Assembly (NCBI GenBank): GCA_947179485.1
Contig: OX359246.1
Coordinates: forward strand, 23,374,001 to 23,438,000
Length of the DNA stretch: 64,000 nt
Source: Allacma fusca
Lineage: Eukaryota > Arthropoda > Collembola > Symphypleona > Sminthuridae
Direction of reading: 5' to 3'
Positions 12,371-25,079 of the stretch are shown piece by piece. The stretch's first letter is position 1; every line of letters begins with the position of its first letter. The notes beneath the pieces are model-generated. The model saw nothing but the letters and a program-made list of their open reading frames with translations, was not told the origin of the DNA and did no database searches. The position numbers and the translations under genes were made by a program.

Positions 12371-13771
12371 ATGTCCAAACGACTTTCTTCTAAACTTCCT
12401 GAAAATTCCACTGGAGGGACGACATTGAAGATTAAAAGCTTCATGCCAATTTTTTGTTTTAACCTGAAACTCATCTCTCTTTTGAGACTAGTGCCGTACA
12501 GTTGGAATCAACGGAGCCTGGAACTCTCACCCTTTCCAAAGACCAGCAAATCCTTTAAATTCTGGATCGCAGCATGTCTCATCCAACTTTTTAAAACTAT
12601 GTTCATCTGCTCCAAGTTGATTGCTGTACTGTTTTCCCGGATATTGAAAACTAATCAAAGTATGAATCTTACCAAAGTGATGGAGTTATTCCCCGCATGT
12701 TGTCTCAGTTTTATACTTTCCTTGGGATTTTTGAATGTAGCAAAATTCAGGGATGAAATTATGTTTCTCACAAATCAACTCATACGAATGCGATTGAGGA
12801 GTAAGAATAATTTTTTTTTGCAACCAGGTTAAATACATTTATTAACTTTAAATTAATTTGATTAATCTTACATCAAACTTGACTTCCAGGTAATAACAGC
12901 CGTTTTCACAAAGACATAATGTTTGTGAAGGTAGCAGTTGTGCTAACTTCAGCCCGTGTCCTTCAGTTCATTTTGTCCGGGATTGCTAAATCGAAGAGGT
13001 CCGAATCTTTGTTTGCATTGTTGCCCGAGAGTCTTCAAAATAAATTCACACTTTTCCTTTTCATGGTGATTACCGTCTACTCTAGTTTTGCAATTATAAC
13101 CGTATTTTTCTTAACTTCATTGATGATGGCATATACTGACACTGTGTGCAGGTTTTTGAAGCAAAGGTACATTATTTGAATGAGATGCACATTTTTTTTA
13201 TTCAAAAGCCTTGATTCTGATGCTATTGAAATATTTAAAATTGATTATATTTAGAATCGAAAGGACAACTTTAGAAGCTAATCTAATATTCTACAAGAAG
13301 TTTCTTGTGCTTCAAAATCTCCTGGAAACAATATTCCGGCACAATTATCTAGTGTTCTTAACGACATATTGCCTCGTAATAGGAACTGTTTCCGCTTTTG
13401 GTACCATCAAGCTGTATAGACGAATTGAACTTAGGGTGTACGCCAGCATGCCCATCTCATTTATTGGCGTCACCACATTCAGCTACGCATTTTTAACTAA
13501 TATGGGGAAACATTTAGGGTTGTCAAAGACAGCCATACGAAACCTTAGTGGAGACATGACACCGAAGCCAGTAGTTACTTTGCTGGGACAAAAATATACT
13601 GTAATAATGAAAAGGAATAAATCTAAACTACGCTGTAGCCTACGAGCATGCAAACCTCTCTGTATCAGTATTGGCAATGTTGGTATGATCAGAAAGAACC
13701 AGTTCCTGAAATTGTTTTCGTTTATTTTTGTGCAAACCATGCGGTTGCTGATTTTAACCAAGAACTCATGA
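12371..13771 (+). CDS. chemoreceptor-like multi-pass membrane protein 1
   Basis: Exons 12371-12800, 12890-13166, 13255-13771 (1224 nt, 407 aa); both introns under 100 bp. Hydrophobic segments lie at about residues 24-44, 62-90, 104-124, 153-173, 193-222, 266-286 and 297-318, which fits a seven-pass receptor. The N-terminal pattern of a hydrophobic stretch followed by VPYSWN resembles the GLxPxxxD-like region of arthropod gustatory receptors, so a gustatory-receptor superfamily assignment is inferred but not proven; the C-terminus lacks the classic TYhhhhhQF motif of insect receptors. It ends QTMRLLILTKNS like the three following genes. An NST sequon sits near the N-terminus of genes 1-4. It is the first of five tandem paralogues. 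Confidence 0.82.
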
Positions 13772-14367
13772 GCAGGAAAAAACGTGTATTTTACATGGAA
13801 TTACCTATTTAAATTGGACGGTATAAATGTGGGAATTTTTGTTTATGTTCATATTTGTGTACTATTTTTGATGTTCTCTACTGCTACCGGTTAAATTATT
13901 TTTGTGTTTTTAACAAGTAATATAAACGCATTAATTGCTAAGTTATGAACCGTCTTGCTTTTAAAAATAGCGATTCGCCTTCTTTGTGGTATATTCTAAT
14001 TTTATGTCATGCTTACGATACTTAAATACATTTACGTAAATATTTGTAGTTCTAAAATCCACACGTACAGTTAGATATTTCAAATTTCCAAAAATTGTTT
14101 CAGTTTTGTAGCTGCACAGCTACCATTTACATTGTATTTGCATTACTGAAGGGTCTTCAACCCCGCAAATGTTTATAAAAATTTGTACAACGTTGCATTA
14201 TGTTATGTGGTAACTTATTTGTTAATTTTAGTGGGTGACACTTAAATCAAAGATGTAATCATTAAAACGACAAATATAAAAACTGATTGAAAATTAACGT
14301 ACAATTTCAAAAATGAAAATGTTATAATAATGATCAGCACATAAAATAATTTCCTACCTGTTTTATA

Positions 14368-14512
14368 TTAAACAAAAAGGGAATTCTCACGTTACGAGAT
14401 GGATCTAGCTTTAATTCTGATGATAGAACGACGTAACATAACACTTAACTATGTCGGGTATTATGTTGCAAATCCAGATTTCATCTAGTAACGTGAGAAT
14501 TCCCTTTTTTAA
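14368..14512. mobile_element. short inverted-repeat element (MITE), possible piggyBac type
   Basis: Near-perfect inverted repeats, AAAAGGGAATTCTCACGTTA on the left and its complement on the right, enclose about 90 bp. Both ends abut TTAA (14368-14371 and 14509-14512), the target of piggyBac transposases. The interior has no coding capacity. Assignment to piggyBac rests only on TTAA, which is common in AT-rich DNA. Confidence 0.55.
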
Positions 14513-15057
14513 TTGATTGGAGATTTTTATTGTTTTTGGCAAGGCCCGGGTAGCATGCTACCCGGGTACAGTCATATTGGCACATCAATAATAGCCGACT
14601 TATATGGAAACCGTGTTTCAAAATAAATAAAAATCATTGATTTGGTACACATTTTAAACGCTTGGTTATTCCGGCCATCGTGGTACCCGCTTCTGGTGCC
14701 GGGGTGAAACATTTATTACCAAAATTAAATTCGAGAATTGATTTTAAGTACAAAAGCATTTTATTTGGTAAAAATCGCCATGCAAGAACTCTAGGAATGT
14801 ATTTCTAAATGGCCAAAACCAGGTCGGGTATCATGTCACCCGATCCGTTTAAAAAAATTGTTGAAGTTACTTATATGTCATTGAACAGGTTTGATTTATC
14901 ATCGAGCCTCTAAATACCGAATTTACCAAATAGCATGGCCGTACCACCTCCCTTTATTTCGGGGCGTCATTTAGGGACAATATTACTGCCAGCATTTACT
15001 CATGCCTGAAGGAGCTTAGGACATATTCACTTGTGTAGGTATTACATATTCCTATTT

Positions 15058-15645
15058 TTCTCTGAAGCAGTTTTTAGACATTTAAAGGGCGAATTGCAAT
15101 GTGAGCTGACATTTCATTTTGTAGGCTGCATGAGTACTTTCTTTTATCAGAAAATTTTTACTATTAAACGGGCAGGTATAATTTGAAGCACACGCTCAAT
15201 TTGATCTAGGTATTATTTTTAAACATTCGTTAAATCTGTCCGAACAAATGGATTAGGGCAAAGGCTGAATCAATTGAATAGAATTATTATGTAAAGCATA
15301 TATGTTTTCCAAAACTTTTGTCAGTTTTAGAATTTGCAACCTTTGTTCTGCCTCTTGACAGATCTTTAGCTCGATGTTTGCTGTCGACATTCACTAATGT
15401 ATGTGTGCATGTACATGCATAGAGGCTACCTCTGCTGAAATCTAATTTAAGCGGAGTCTTTCTTTTTACGCTTTAAATTAGAGACACTGCTAATTATATG
15501 ATTATAACAGAAACTGTAGTCACGTAGCTCAAAACGTTGATAGTTTATGTAATTAATATAATTCTTGTTCTTAGTTAATTACCAAAAAAGTACAATTAGT
15601 TCAGACACTTCTGTAAACAATTTAGCTCGTTCAATTATTCAATTT
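15058..15645 (+). promoter_or_regulatory. upstream block shared by receptor genes (copy 2)
   Basis: Homologous to 10868-11480 and to 19990-20377. Matching sub-blocks occur in the same order, for example GGGCAAAGGCTGAATCAATT and CTCGATGTTTGCTGTCGACA. The distance to the receptor 2 start codon is about 0.5-1.1 kb. Confidence 0.55.
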
Positions 15646-16060
15646 AGATGGTTATGTTTCCAAATATTCCAGTTCCATACCTTCACAAAACAATTTTGAA
15701 CTACATAGAATTACGTCACCAGATGGATTCTTCTTTCGGTTTTAGGAAAATATGCTGTAATTGCTCGATTAAATAAAACGCCATTTCGTAGGACAATTTG
15801 AAGATAATTGTCATGGTATTTTTCATATTCTGTAGAGTTCAGGTGACCAGATCAAACTACGCTATAAAATTGAGGCGTTTCGGAAAATGTTATTCTAATA
15901 GGTTGATACTTTCGAAAGATAGAGGATCCTGACTCAGTTCAAGAATTTAGAACATAAAGTCGACTCTGAACCACTAAATCGAAGAAGTAGGCTTTAAGAA
16001 AATATAAATATCTACGTGTGAAATAGGTAATATTTTTTCAGCATTTTTACTGACTGGACA

Positions 16061-16150
16061 ACAGTTGTTGCATTGGACGGATCAGGATTTGCCATTTCAT
16101 CAGCAATAAAAACTGCCTACATTTAAAGACTGTATTTTCTATGTGTCGAT
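16061..16150 (+). promoter_or_regulatory. proximal 90-bp 5' block of receptor gene 2
   Basis: The 90 bp directly before the ATG are almost identical to 21611-21701 before receptor gene 3 (ACAGTTGTTGCATTGGACGG onward to the start codon). The sharp conservation next to the ATG suggests 5'UTR and core promoter retained after a recent duplication or kept by gene conversion. No clear TATA box is seen inside it. Confidence 0.55.
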
Positions 16151-17526
16151 ATGGCATCTAAAATTCCTGTAAATTCCACTGGAGAAACTGAATCCAGGAT
16201 TGGAAGCTTCATGCCACTTTTCTGTTCTACCTTAAAACTTATCTCCATAATGAGACTAGTGCCGTACAGGTGGGATCAACAAACCCGGAAACTCTCACCC
16301 TTTTCAAAAACCAGCAAATCATTTAAATTTTGGATAGCAGTGTGTCTCATCCAAGTTTTAAAAACTATGTTCATATTTTCCAAGCTGATTGTTGTAGTGC
16401 TTCCCTGGATATTGAAAACTGATCAAAATACTAGTCTGACCAGCGTAATGGAATTAGTGCCCGCATTTTGTCTCAATTTTATGCTTGTCTTGGGATTATG
16501 GAATATTGCAAAATTCAGAGACGAGATTCTCTTTCTCACAAATCAACTCATACAAATGCGATTGAGGAGTAAGAATACATATTTATTTCGGAACCAGTTA
16601 AAATTAACTTGTATTAATTTGATGCTCAACTTACAGGTAATAACAGCCGTTTTCACAAAGACATCATGCTTGTGAAGGTGGGAGTTGTACTAATGTCAAT
16701 CCGTGTCCTTCAGTTCATTTTGTCAGGGATTGCTAAATCGAAAAAGTCCCAATCTTGGTTTGCTTTGTTGCCGGAGATTCTCCAAAATAAATTCTCGTTT
16801 TTACTATTTGTGGTGATTACAATCTACTCTAGTTTCGTAAATCTCACGTCATTTTTCTTAGCTGTATTGTTGATGATCTATACTGACACTGCATGTAGGA
16901 TTTTGAATCAAAGGTATTATTTCAGCGGTGTAATTAATTTCTTATTTAGAAACTTTGATTCAGAATCTATTGTAAATTTACCGTAATAATTACTTTTTAT
17001 TTTTAGAAGAATGGAAACGACAACTTTAGAAACCAATGTCTTATTCTACAAGGAGTTTCTTGTGCTGCAAAATCGTCTGGAAACAGTATTCCGGCACAAT
17101 TATCTAGTGCACTTAGCAACCTATTGCCTTGTAATAGGGACTATATGTTCGTTTGGAAGCATAAAGTTGTATGGAAAAATTGACACTAGAGTATACGCAA
17201 GTATGCCCATCTCATTTCTTGCTGTTAATACCTTTAGCTACGCATTTTTCACTAGTATGGGAAAGCATCTGGGGTTGTCAAAGACAGCCGTACGAAGCTT
17301 TGGTTCATTAATGACACCACAGTCTTCAACTAAATTACTGGAACAAAAAGACGATGAAACAATGAAAAGGAACAAATCAAAACTGCGCTGTAGCTCACGA
17401 GCATGTAAACCACTCTGTATCAGTATTGGCAATGTTGGTATGATCAGAAAGAACCATTTTCTGAAAATGTTCTCGTTTACGTTTGTACAAACCATGCGGC
17501 TACTGATTTTAACCAAGAACTCATAG
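16151..17526 (+). CDS. chemoreceptor-like multi-pass membrane protein 2
   Basis: Exons 16151-16568, 16637-16913, 17007-17526 (1215 nt, 404 aa). Same topology and splice phases as gene 1, middle exon again 277 bp. N-terminus has the NST sequon followed by the hydrophobic block ending LVPYRW. The loop after the sixth membrane segment differs most among paralogues, while the last 40 residues are nearly fixed (CKPLCISIGNVGMIRKN then QTMRLLILTKNS). No stop or frameshift was found, so the gene looks functional. The ligand is unknown. Confidence 0.82.
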
Positions 17527-18739
17527 AATGAAAAAACGTAATGTAATTTACGGGTAATGGAATTATAATGGCAAATTAGACGATATAAGGACAGTAAGGG
17601 AATTTAATATGTCACCGGCATATAAACACATTAACTGTTACGAACAAACTTACTTTTAAAATCGGAAATTATATCAATTACCTGGATTCTTCTATAAGAA
17701 TAGGTAATTTACTAGATGTAATATTATGCCTTAAAGATAAAACAGTTGAAATAAGGCTTAACAGTTCGGTTTTTTTAATGAATTCTGTTACAAGCTTCAG
17801 TTATCATTAGATCTTACAAAACTAATTACTACTCCACCAATAACCTTGTCATTGATAATACACATGTCATAGTTGCATTACAGTTAATACTATGAAAGTA
17901 ATATTTATTACTTTTGTTATTGTCAATTAACTTGAACGTTATATACTTTATTCTGAAATAACGAAATGACAAATTTAATAAAGCATAATAAAAATAAATT
18001 AATAAAAAATTAATCTTTCTTAGATTTAAACCATCAGCAGCATCAATCACTACTGCTACACCGTAGAAAAAATATACATTTTCACGTCTCAACAAGTAGT
18101 AATTCTTCTAAATACTGAAAAATTGTGAGAGCTCGAAAAATTAGTGTCGATTATGGATATTTCATTAGATTAGTAGTGGCACGTAGTTAATACTAGTCAT
18201 GTGTATGCATTTTACAAAACACTTACATAAGGCATAACAAAAACATATTTTATTATTATTTATTATAATATTATTATTGTAATAATATTTTTACACATGC
18301 TCAGACTGCATTAGCCTAAACTATATTTGCATTTTTTACCTGGAGTCCCGCTCCCTTGTACACGGAACATCCTACTGTTCTAACTAATTTGCATTTTTCT
18401 TTCTACTGATTATGCTTGTATTTGTTTTAATGTGTACTTTGGGTAGCTCACCTGGGGCTCCTAAATACCAATGTCAATACTTTTCCCTAACGTTTCTAGA
18501 ATACCTGGACATTATTCTAATCATTTTTTCTGCTAACCCTACAATCAAATGAGTGAGTTGAACGACCAGTCAAGCTCAACTCTTCATATACAGCTAATTT
18601 TGTCACCTATGTATGTACCTTTTTTATATGCCTTATCTCATATGTATTTTAACCTAGTTTAAGCGATATACCAATGTATTACAAATGACTCTTTATTCAT
18701 AATTATTTCATTGTAATACGTTTCCTCCAAAAGACAAAG

Positions 18740-19596
18740 AAACCTCACCCTATAAAAGGGCTCCGAGACTACATCTCGGAGAGCACTTCTTCTCCAGCCT
18801 TCCTATTGTAAGGACCTCAATTTCCTGGAGTATTTTCTCCATTCCTACACATTACTCTGCACATTTTCATTTTACCCCTTAACATTACCAATTTTATTTT
18901 AACCATAATTGACCCTACCTAAGTTCACTTTGGAGTGTATATTATCCAAAGCTCCGTAATTAGTTTGTACCAGGGTTGGTTTGGTTTAAACCAAATGATT
19001 TAAACCATGGTTTAAACCAAACGGTTTTTTTTTATAAAAACCAATGGTTTAAACCAAACACCTAAAATATTAATATTTTCAATCCAAAATGCTTATATTT
19101 CGTCGTGCACAAAACTTGTGCAGTTACTGTGATATTGTGTAGTTAAACTTTAGTGAAGTAAATAATACTATTAGCTTTTAGTCTTGTACATTTAGAAATT
19201 CGGAATCGTTTATAAAATGAAAAATGCCAAAATTGTGTTTATGCTGCAAAGTTATCGTTAAAATTATATCTAAATTATTAAATATTTAATGCTTTGTGAT
19301 ACTTACTGAGTTTGATGAATAAGTAAATTTGTTTAAATTCACATGTTTTTGCATATTAATGAATGTTTTGGATTGAAAATTTGTTTAAACCAAAAAAACC
19401 TGGTTTAAACAAAAAAAAAACCTGGTTTAAACCAAAAAAACCTGGTTGTTTGGTTTTTTTGAAAAAAACCAAAAACAACCCAACCCAGGTTTGTACCCTT
19501 TAAACTTAGTACTTTGTAGTAACTATTCTTGTTGCAGTAATTAAATTGAGTCTTATTGAGGTTTAACCTATTGTTGTTTGTTCCACTCTTACAACA
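18740..19596 (+). mobile_element. possible solo LTR or LTR fragment, split by a hAT-like element
   Basis: TATAAAAGG at about 18752 is followed at once by a perfect 8-bp stem hairpin (CTCCGAGA, loop CTACA, TCTCGGAG). Downstream, past the hAT-like insertion, the sequence ends in CTTACAACA, which looks like the 3' end of an LTR. I could not find a matching second LTR or fix the left border, so this is tentative. Confidence 0.3.
18971..19488. mobile_element. hAT-like non-autonomous element, GGTTTAAACC words (copy A)
   Basis: Terminal inverted repeats begin CAGGGTTGG on the left and end CCAACCCAG on the right. The flanks are an exact 8-bp target duplication GTTTGTAC (18963-18970 and 19489-19496). 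Both ends are filled with the palindromic word GGTTTAAACC and its variants; the centre is unique AT-rich sequence. A nearly identical copy lies at 40644-41150. The 8-bp duplication is diagnostic of hAT-type transposition; no coding sequence remains. Confidence 0.85.
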
Positions 19597-19989
19597 CATT
19601 TACTCCATCTTTCCATCTCGTACCATAAGTCCCTCATCCATCAGGAACATAAGTTATCCCGTTTCTAACGAAACAATACAAGTTAATTATTTTAAAGTTT
19701 ATTAATTAATAATTAACAACATTAAGTTGAAACATTATTGTCACTCAAAACTTGCAATGTACAACTAAAACACGTGGTTTAACAAATATATAGGTACAAG
19801 AATTATTTAAGATGAACAAGTATGCAGAGTTTACGCCACTCCGCCTTATCGTTCCGCAAGCGTTACGTTGATATGTTTGTATGCCTCTGAATGATTTTTA
19901 CTGACAGAGAGAGAAAGAGGAAATAGAATAAACTCATGATACTACCTTTGCCCAACACAACTCCAGGAGGGGGGGGGTAATGTACTTCA

Positions 19990-20377
19990 ACAAATTAAAT
20001 CAGGGCGAAGGATGAATCCGTTAATAGTTATTACGTGATGCTGCCTTTAAATACTGTGTTTTGCAAGCTTTAAAACACCTGTCTCTTCCCTTCCAATTGG
20101 TAGTTTGATATTTGCTGTTCACAATAATTGTCTGTTCAGGGGAAATTTACGCTTTAAATTGAAGAAACTACCATCAATTAAATGATTATTAATGGAATGT
20201 TTATATAAATATTTTGCAATAAAAGTTGATGTTTTATGTACATAACATTTTTAAGACATTTAACGAAGTAACAAAAGTGTACCTTGTAATTGTTTAATTC
20301 TCAAAGATATAACTAATTGTTTCCGACAATTTAAAACAAAAATTTAGCTCGTGCTATTAATCAATTTAGTTTGTTAT
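19990..20377 (+). promoter_or_regulatory. upstream block shared by receptor genes (copy 3)
   Basis: Diverged third copy of the block seen at 10868-11480 and 15058-15645, recognisable from GGGCGAAGGATGAATCCGTT, GATATTTGCTGTTCACA and TTAGCTCGTGCTATTAATCA in the same order. It lies 1.3-1.7 kb upstream of receptor gene 3. Confidence 0.5.
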
Positions 20378-21610
20378 GAAGATAAATAACAGCAAATTAC
20401 AGTTATGAGACTTCGGCTAAAAATGATTCATACCTAGACGTAATTATTTCGCCGATTTTAAATGCTGGAAATGTTTTTTAAATTTTTGATTAACTAAAAC
20501 GTTAATGGCGCGTCGACGAGCAAATTAAAACTAGTAATCATTGAGTCTATTGTTGTAATATTGTAAGTTTGTAATGTACTTGGTGTTTTGTCACATCTGG
20601 AATTGTAATATTGTATGATTTTGTGGCACAGCATTTTGTTACTGTGATTGTGGCTGTAAATTACGTAACTGCTAATCCTTGACTTGTTTAGTTGAATGGC
20701 TTTCACATAGTGCTGTAAATAAGTTAGGATTTACAAATGTAATTAAGTCTGGATCGAAGTTGAAATTTGAATTTAAACTGGAGTTCAATCTTCGAATCTA
20801 TTTGAATTATAGTTCAAAGTTTTTGCTCAAGTATACAGATATGGAATTCTTGGTTTGGATTTACAATCAAATCGTGATTTAAATTGCAGTTAGGATGATT
20901 AAATAAAATTTTGGTAAACATTCAAATTCAAGTATGGACGTAATTTTAAGTTTGGTTTAATTTCAATGTTGATTCCAAGTTCGAGTATTAATTAAAGTTA
21001 GTATGCATCATTTATATAATTTTGTGACTTTGTGTAGTATTTTGTTATTGTGGTAGTTTTTGTTGTTACAAATTTAACGTGTGGTTTTGTTTACTATGTT
21101 TTCTACTAAACTATAATATTTGAAAACACAAAACTCCAAACTGTATTCCAACTTGATTTGTGTATTTACTGAGTTGGAACTGTCCAAAAAGATTTATTTG
21201 CTTTTCTGTTCAAATAACCTGTTATAATGGCTAAAAAATATTTACTTCGAAATATATAGTGATTATAGAAACGTGTTGTTTGCAGATATGCTGTATTACT
21301 GTAATTCGGAAAGCCATTGAATCTGGACTCCAGCTCAAGAATGTTGAGCGGGAACTCCACTCAGACTGTTATTGTGTGCCCTCAAATTGGTATGTCGTTA
21401 TTAGAATTATAATTAGAAAATTAGAGAGTCGTTATACCGTACTGCGAGATATTTCATTGGACAGATCACCATAAGGATTGGTCTCATGAGCAGCAGTGTA
21501 TGAAAAGTTACTTAACCAATTGTGTAATATATGGTTTTAATTTTAATTTAAAAATATTTTCGAGAGCTACAAGTGTGAAGTTAGAGGTAGGTTATCGCTA
21601 CAAAGTAGGG

Positions 21611-21701
21611 ACAGTTGTTGCATTGGACGGTCCAGGAATTTGCCTTTTCATCAGCAATAAAAACTGCCTACATTTAAAGGCTGGATTTACTCTGTGTCGA
21701 C
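21611..21701 (+). promoter_or_regulatory. proximal 91-bp 5' block of receptor gene 3
   Basis: Almost identical to 16061-16150 of receptor gene 2, ending at the start codon in both. Genes 1, 4 and 5 lack it. Confidence 0.55.
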
Positions 21702-23074
21702 ATGACATCTAAAATTCCTTTAAATTCCACTGTAGAAACAAAACCTAATATAAGGAGCTTCATGCCATATTTTTGCTTTACCTTAAAACTTATCTCCATA
21801 ATGAGAATACTGCCTTACAGTTGGAATCAACAAACCCTGAAACTCTCACCCTATCCAAAAACCAGCAAATCCTTTAAATTCTGGATTGCAGCATGTCTCA
21901 TCCAACTTTTAAAAACTATGCTCATTGGTTCCAAGCTGATTGCTGTAGTGCTTCCTTGGGTATTGAAAACTGATCAAAAACCAAGTCTGACCAGTGTGAT
22001 GGCGTTAGTGCCCGTAATTTGTCTGAATTTTATTCTCATCTTGGGACTGTGGAATGTTGCTAAATTCAAAGACGAAATTTCGCTTCTCACAAATCAAATC
22101 ATACAAATTCGACTGAAGAGTAAGTACAATTACATGTTTATTTCGACCTATTTTAATTAACTAGAATTAACATTTTATCAAACTTGACTTCCAGGTAGTA
22201 AGCGCCGTTTTCACAAAGACGTGATGTTTGTGAAGGTAGGAATTGTACTAATTTCAGTCCGTGTTCTTCAGCTCAGTTTGTCCGGAATTTCAAAATCGAA
22301 GAGGTCCCAATCGTTATTCGCTTTGTTGCCGGAGATTGTCCAAAATAGATTGACGTTTTTGCTTTTCGTGGTGTTTACTGTCTACTCTAGTTTTACATGT
22401 ATAATCGCATTTTTCTTACCTTCCTTGATGATGGCGTATACTGACACTGTGTGCGGTTTTTTGAAACAACGGTATATTATTATTTCAATTATGCAGGATA
22501 TTTTATTTAAAAGCTTTGATTTTGAAGCTCTTGAAACTCAAAGTAATTTCTTATTTTCAGAAAGGAAATGGCAACATTAGATGACAATCTAATATTTTAC
22601 AAAAAAATTCTTGTGCTACAGAATCTTTTGGAAACAGTATTCCGGCACAATTATCTAGTCTACTGCACGACATACTGCCTCATATTGGGAACTATATGTT
22701 CATTTGGTGGCATAAAGCTGTATGGAAAAATTGACTCCAGAGTGTTCGCAAGTATGCCCATCACTTTAGTTGGTATCATAGCATTCACCTACCCATTTTT
22801 TACCAGTATGGGGAAACATTTAGGGTTGTCAAAGACGGCTATACGAAAACTTGGTGGGGCAATGACACCAAAGCTATCGGTTTTACTGCGACAAGAAGAT
22901 GAACTAGTAATGAAAAGGAACAAATTAAAATTGCGCTGTAGCTTACGAGCCTGCAAACCACTCTGTATCAGTATTGGCAATGTTGGCATGATCAGAAAGA
23001 ACCAGTTTCTGAAAGTTTTTTCCTTTATTTTTGTGCAAACTATGCGGCTGCTGATTTTAACCAAGAATTCATGA
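21702..23074 (+). CDS. chemoreceptor-like multi-pass membrane protein 3
   Basis: Exons 21702-22119, 22195-22471, 22561-23074 (1209 nt, 402 aa). Topology and splice phases match genes 1 and 2; middle exon 277 bp. It shares the proximal 5' block with gene 2 and the same C-terminal ending QTMRLLILTKNS. No lesion is visible. As for its paralogues, a sensory receptor role is an inference from membrane topology, tandem expansion and the weak N-terminal resemblance to gustatory receptors. Confidence 0.82.
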
Positions 23075-23690
23075 GTTGGCAAAACGTATAATGCCACGTA
23101 TGTATTTTTTACTCGAAGATGTCCCATTTCGATTTGTAAATCGGATGGGAGTCGGATTTGTCGGATTTTTGTAAATCTCCATAAAAGATATGTTTTGATT
23201 TTCCTTACTGAATCTGATGTACATACCTAGTGTGAGGTTCAAAAATTCCTGCTGAAAGAAATTGAAAATCCCTGCTGAAAAAAATTGAAAATTTGATTAT
23301 TTTTAGTCTTTTTACTCTATTTAGCACGTTCAAGCAATATTGGACCATCACATTTCAACACGTACGTGAATCTCAACCGTGGTATTTTGAACACGGGTTA
23401 TGATTTGTAAATGACGCCGGTGATCCTAAATTGTAGTGCATAAACGAATTTCTTCTATTCATATGAAAGGACATAGTTTAGAACTGAAACGGAACCGGAA
23501 ATGTCTTTAGATTTGACATTGACTTTACAACCATTGTTTCACTTCATACATATCTCCCTACAACTTTCCTCACATGTATTAAATAAGAATAGATTGTTTG
23601 CTTTATTTTGAAGTTAATTTAAACTAGCGTAACCTACACGTGCCCAGAACAATCAAAATTAATGAGTATGGACTGGTTGTTTCAGAGTTT

Positions 23691-23876
23691 GCGTAGAGTG
23701 TTACAAACAAGAGTGGTTTCCTCTTAGGCAGTTTTCCCTTTATGTTGGAATGATTGGTTTTTTTATATATTTTTATAGGATTATATTTACATTATATAGT
23801 AGTAAGATATAGTGACATCTCATATATTGGCAGGGATTTTGCCATCCCTTGAGAATCCCTATATAGGAAAACACTG
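23691..23876. mobile_element. partial Tc1/mariner-like MITE
   Basis: The right end (CCCTATATAGGAAAACACTG before TA) and internal TAGTGACATCTCATATATTGGCAGGGA match the right end of the element at 25080-25954. The left part is short and diverged. Confidence 0.45.
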
Positions 23877-24180
23877 TACTTAATTTAGTACGCAAATACC
23901 AGAATAGTGTTTTTGTTGCCTCAAATGGTTTTTTAATGTAAAACTGTAGTCGAAAACGCAGTTGTTGACTCATTGACTCCGAGTAAATAAGTAGTGAGTA
24001 AAGTTACTCAGAATGTTCAAAACACGCAATTGAGTTCTTTGGATGGAATCATCTTATATAATAATCCCTGATTGATGTGTAAAAGGAAAAGTCAGTAAAC
24101 TATTTGCTGTTAAATCTAAGCATCTGAACAAATTACAAAATCAGTTTTCGATCTCATCCTTTCTCATACTACATTCCACC

Positions 24181-24694
24181 TAGGGGTGATCATCTCGTTG
24201 GTTTTAAAATTCTCGTTTGTCTCGTTTTTGTTTTTGGAAAAAATATGAAAATAAGATATTTTGAAAACGATAGTAGCGAGAGTAAAAAATAAACTAGACA
24301 AACGAGACCGGGCAAAAATATGGGTTTTATTGAACTATTTAAATTTAATACTTATTGCCATTTTCGCAAAATCTGGCCACTTTACTAATCGAATCAATCC
24401 CAAAAACGCAAGTTGTTTATTTTTGGGTGTGCACCATTAAATTTAAAAACAAATAAAGATCATGATAAATCTAAGTGAACACCCCCAACAATAAAAATTG
24501 GAACCAAGAGTTGACAAAATATCTTAATTCTCTCAATGGAATTGCAAAACGCCCTAAGTTTCAGTTTATTGCGGACTCAGGGAAGTAATAATTTCAAACG
24601 ATATTCTCGGTTAATAAAACGAGATGTCTCGTTGATTCATAAAGAACGAGACAAATGAGAATCTCGTCTCGTTGTCTCAGTATGCTCACCCCTA
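24181..24694. mobile_element. hAT-like non-autonomous element, CTCGTTT words
   Basis: Ends read TAGGGGTGATCAT on the left and ATGCTCACCCCTA on the right, a typical hAT-type terminal repeat. Flanks TTCCACCT and AACCACCT match at 6 of 8 bases and are read as a worn target duplication. Both ends are packed with CTCGTTT/AACGAGA words in both orientations; the centre is ordinary AT-rich DNA with no ORF. Confidence 0.7.
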
Positions 24695-25079
24695 ACCACC
24701 TGAATATCACGAATTTCTGATCATTTTCGATGTAAAAGTACAGTATAAAAATTTTGAATTCATTATTTATATAATAATTTTTAATTAAATTTTTTATCGT
24801 TTTATTCTGTAATATATTTTCAAATATCAGTCTTCTAGTTACCGTATTTTGCACATGTTGGCCAAATCACGTTTAAAGTCATGTAATATGAAACGTAAAT
24901 ACATATTAGGTAAAAACCGTAAAATGACATTCGATTTTTGCTAAAGAGTTAGTCATACAGCTTTATCGCTTGTCTTCTTCACAGTATTTATTGTTGCTTT
25001 ATTAGTTTTTTTTTAATTTAATCTAACGCATAACATAATTAAAATGCCAAAATATTATTGGCAGCAAGTTTGAACCATA

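Larger units (their letters stand above)
13772..16150. other. intergenic between receptor genes 1 and 2
   Basis: No gene is seen. It contains a small inverted-repeat element (14368-14512), an unexplained GC-richer patch near 14540-14720 with CCCGGGTA words, and the shared upstream block (15058-15645). Confidence 0.45.
17527..21701. other. intergenic between receptor genes 2 and 3
   Basis: Contains AT-rich simple sequence near 18250-18290 (ATT/TAA runs), a TATA-plus-hairpin segment at 18752-18782 that looks like an LTR promoter, a hAT-like element (18971-19488), a G8 run near 19970, and the third shared upstream block (19990-20377). No gene is seen. Confidence 0.45.

Noticed and set aside
13483..23127. 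Minus-strand ORFs opposite the last exon of receptor genes (13483-13761, 17238-17516, 22789-23127)
   Set aside because: They recur only because the sense exon is conserved; they are shadows in another frame with no independent features.
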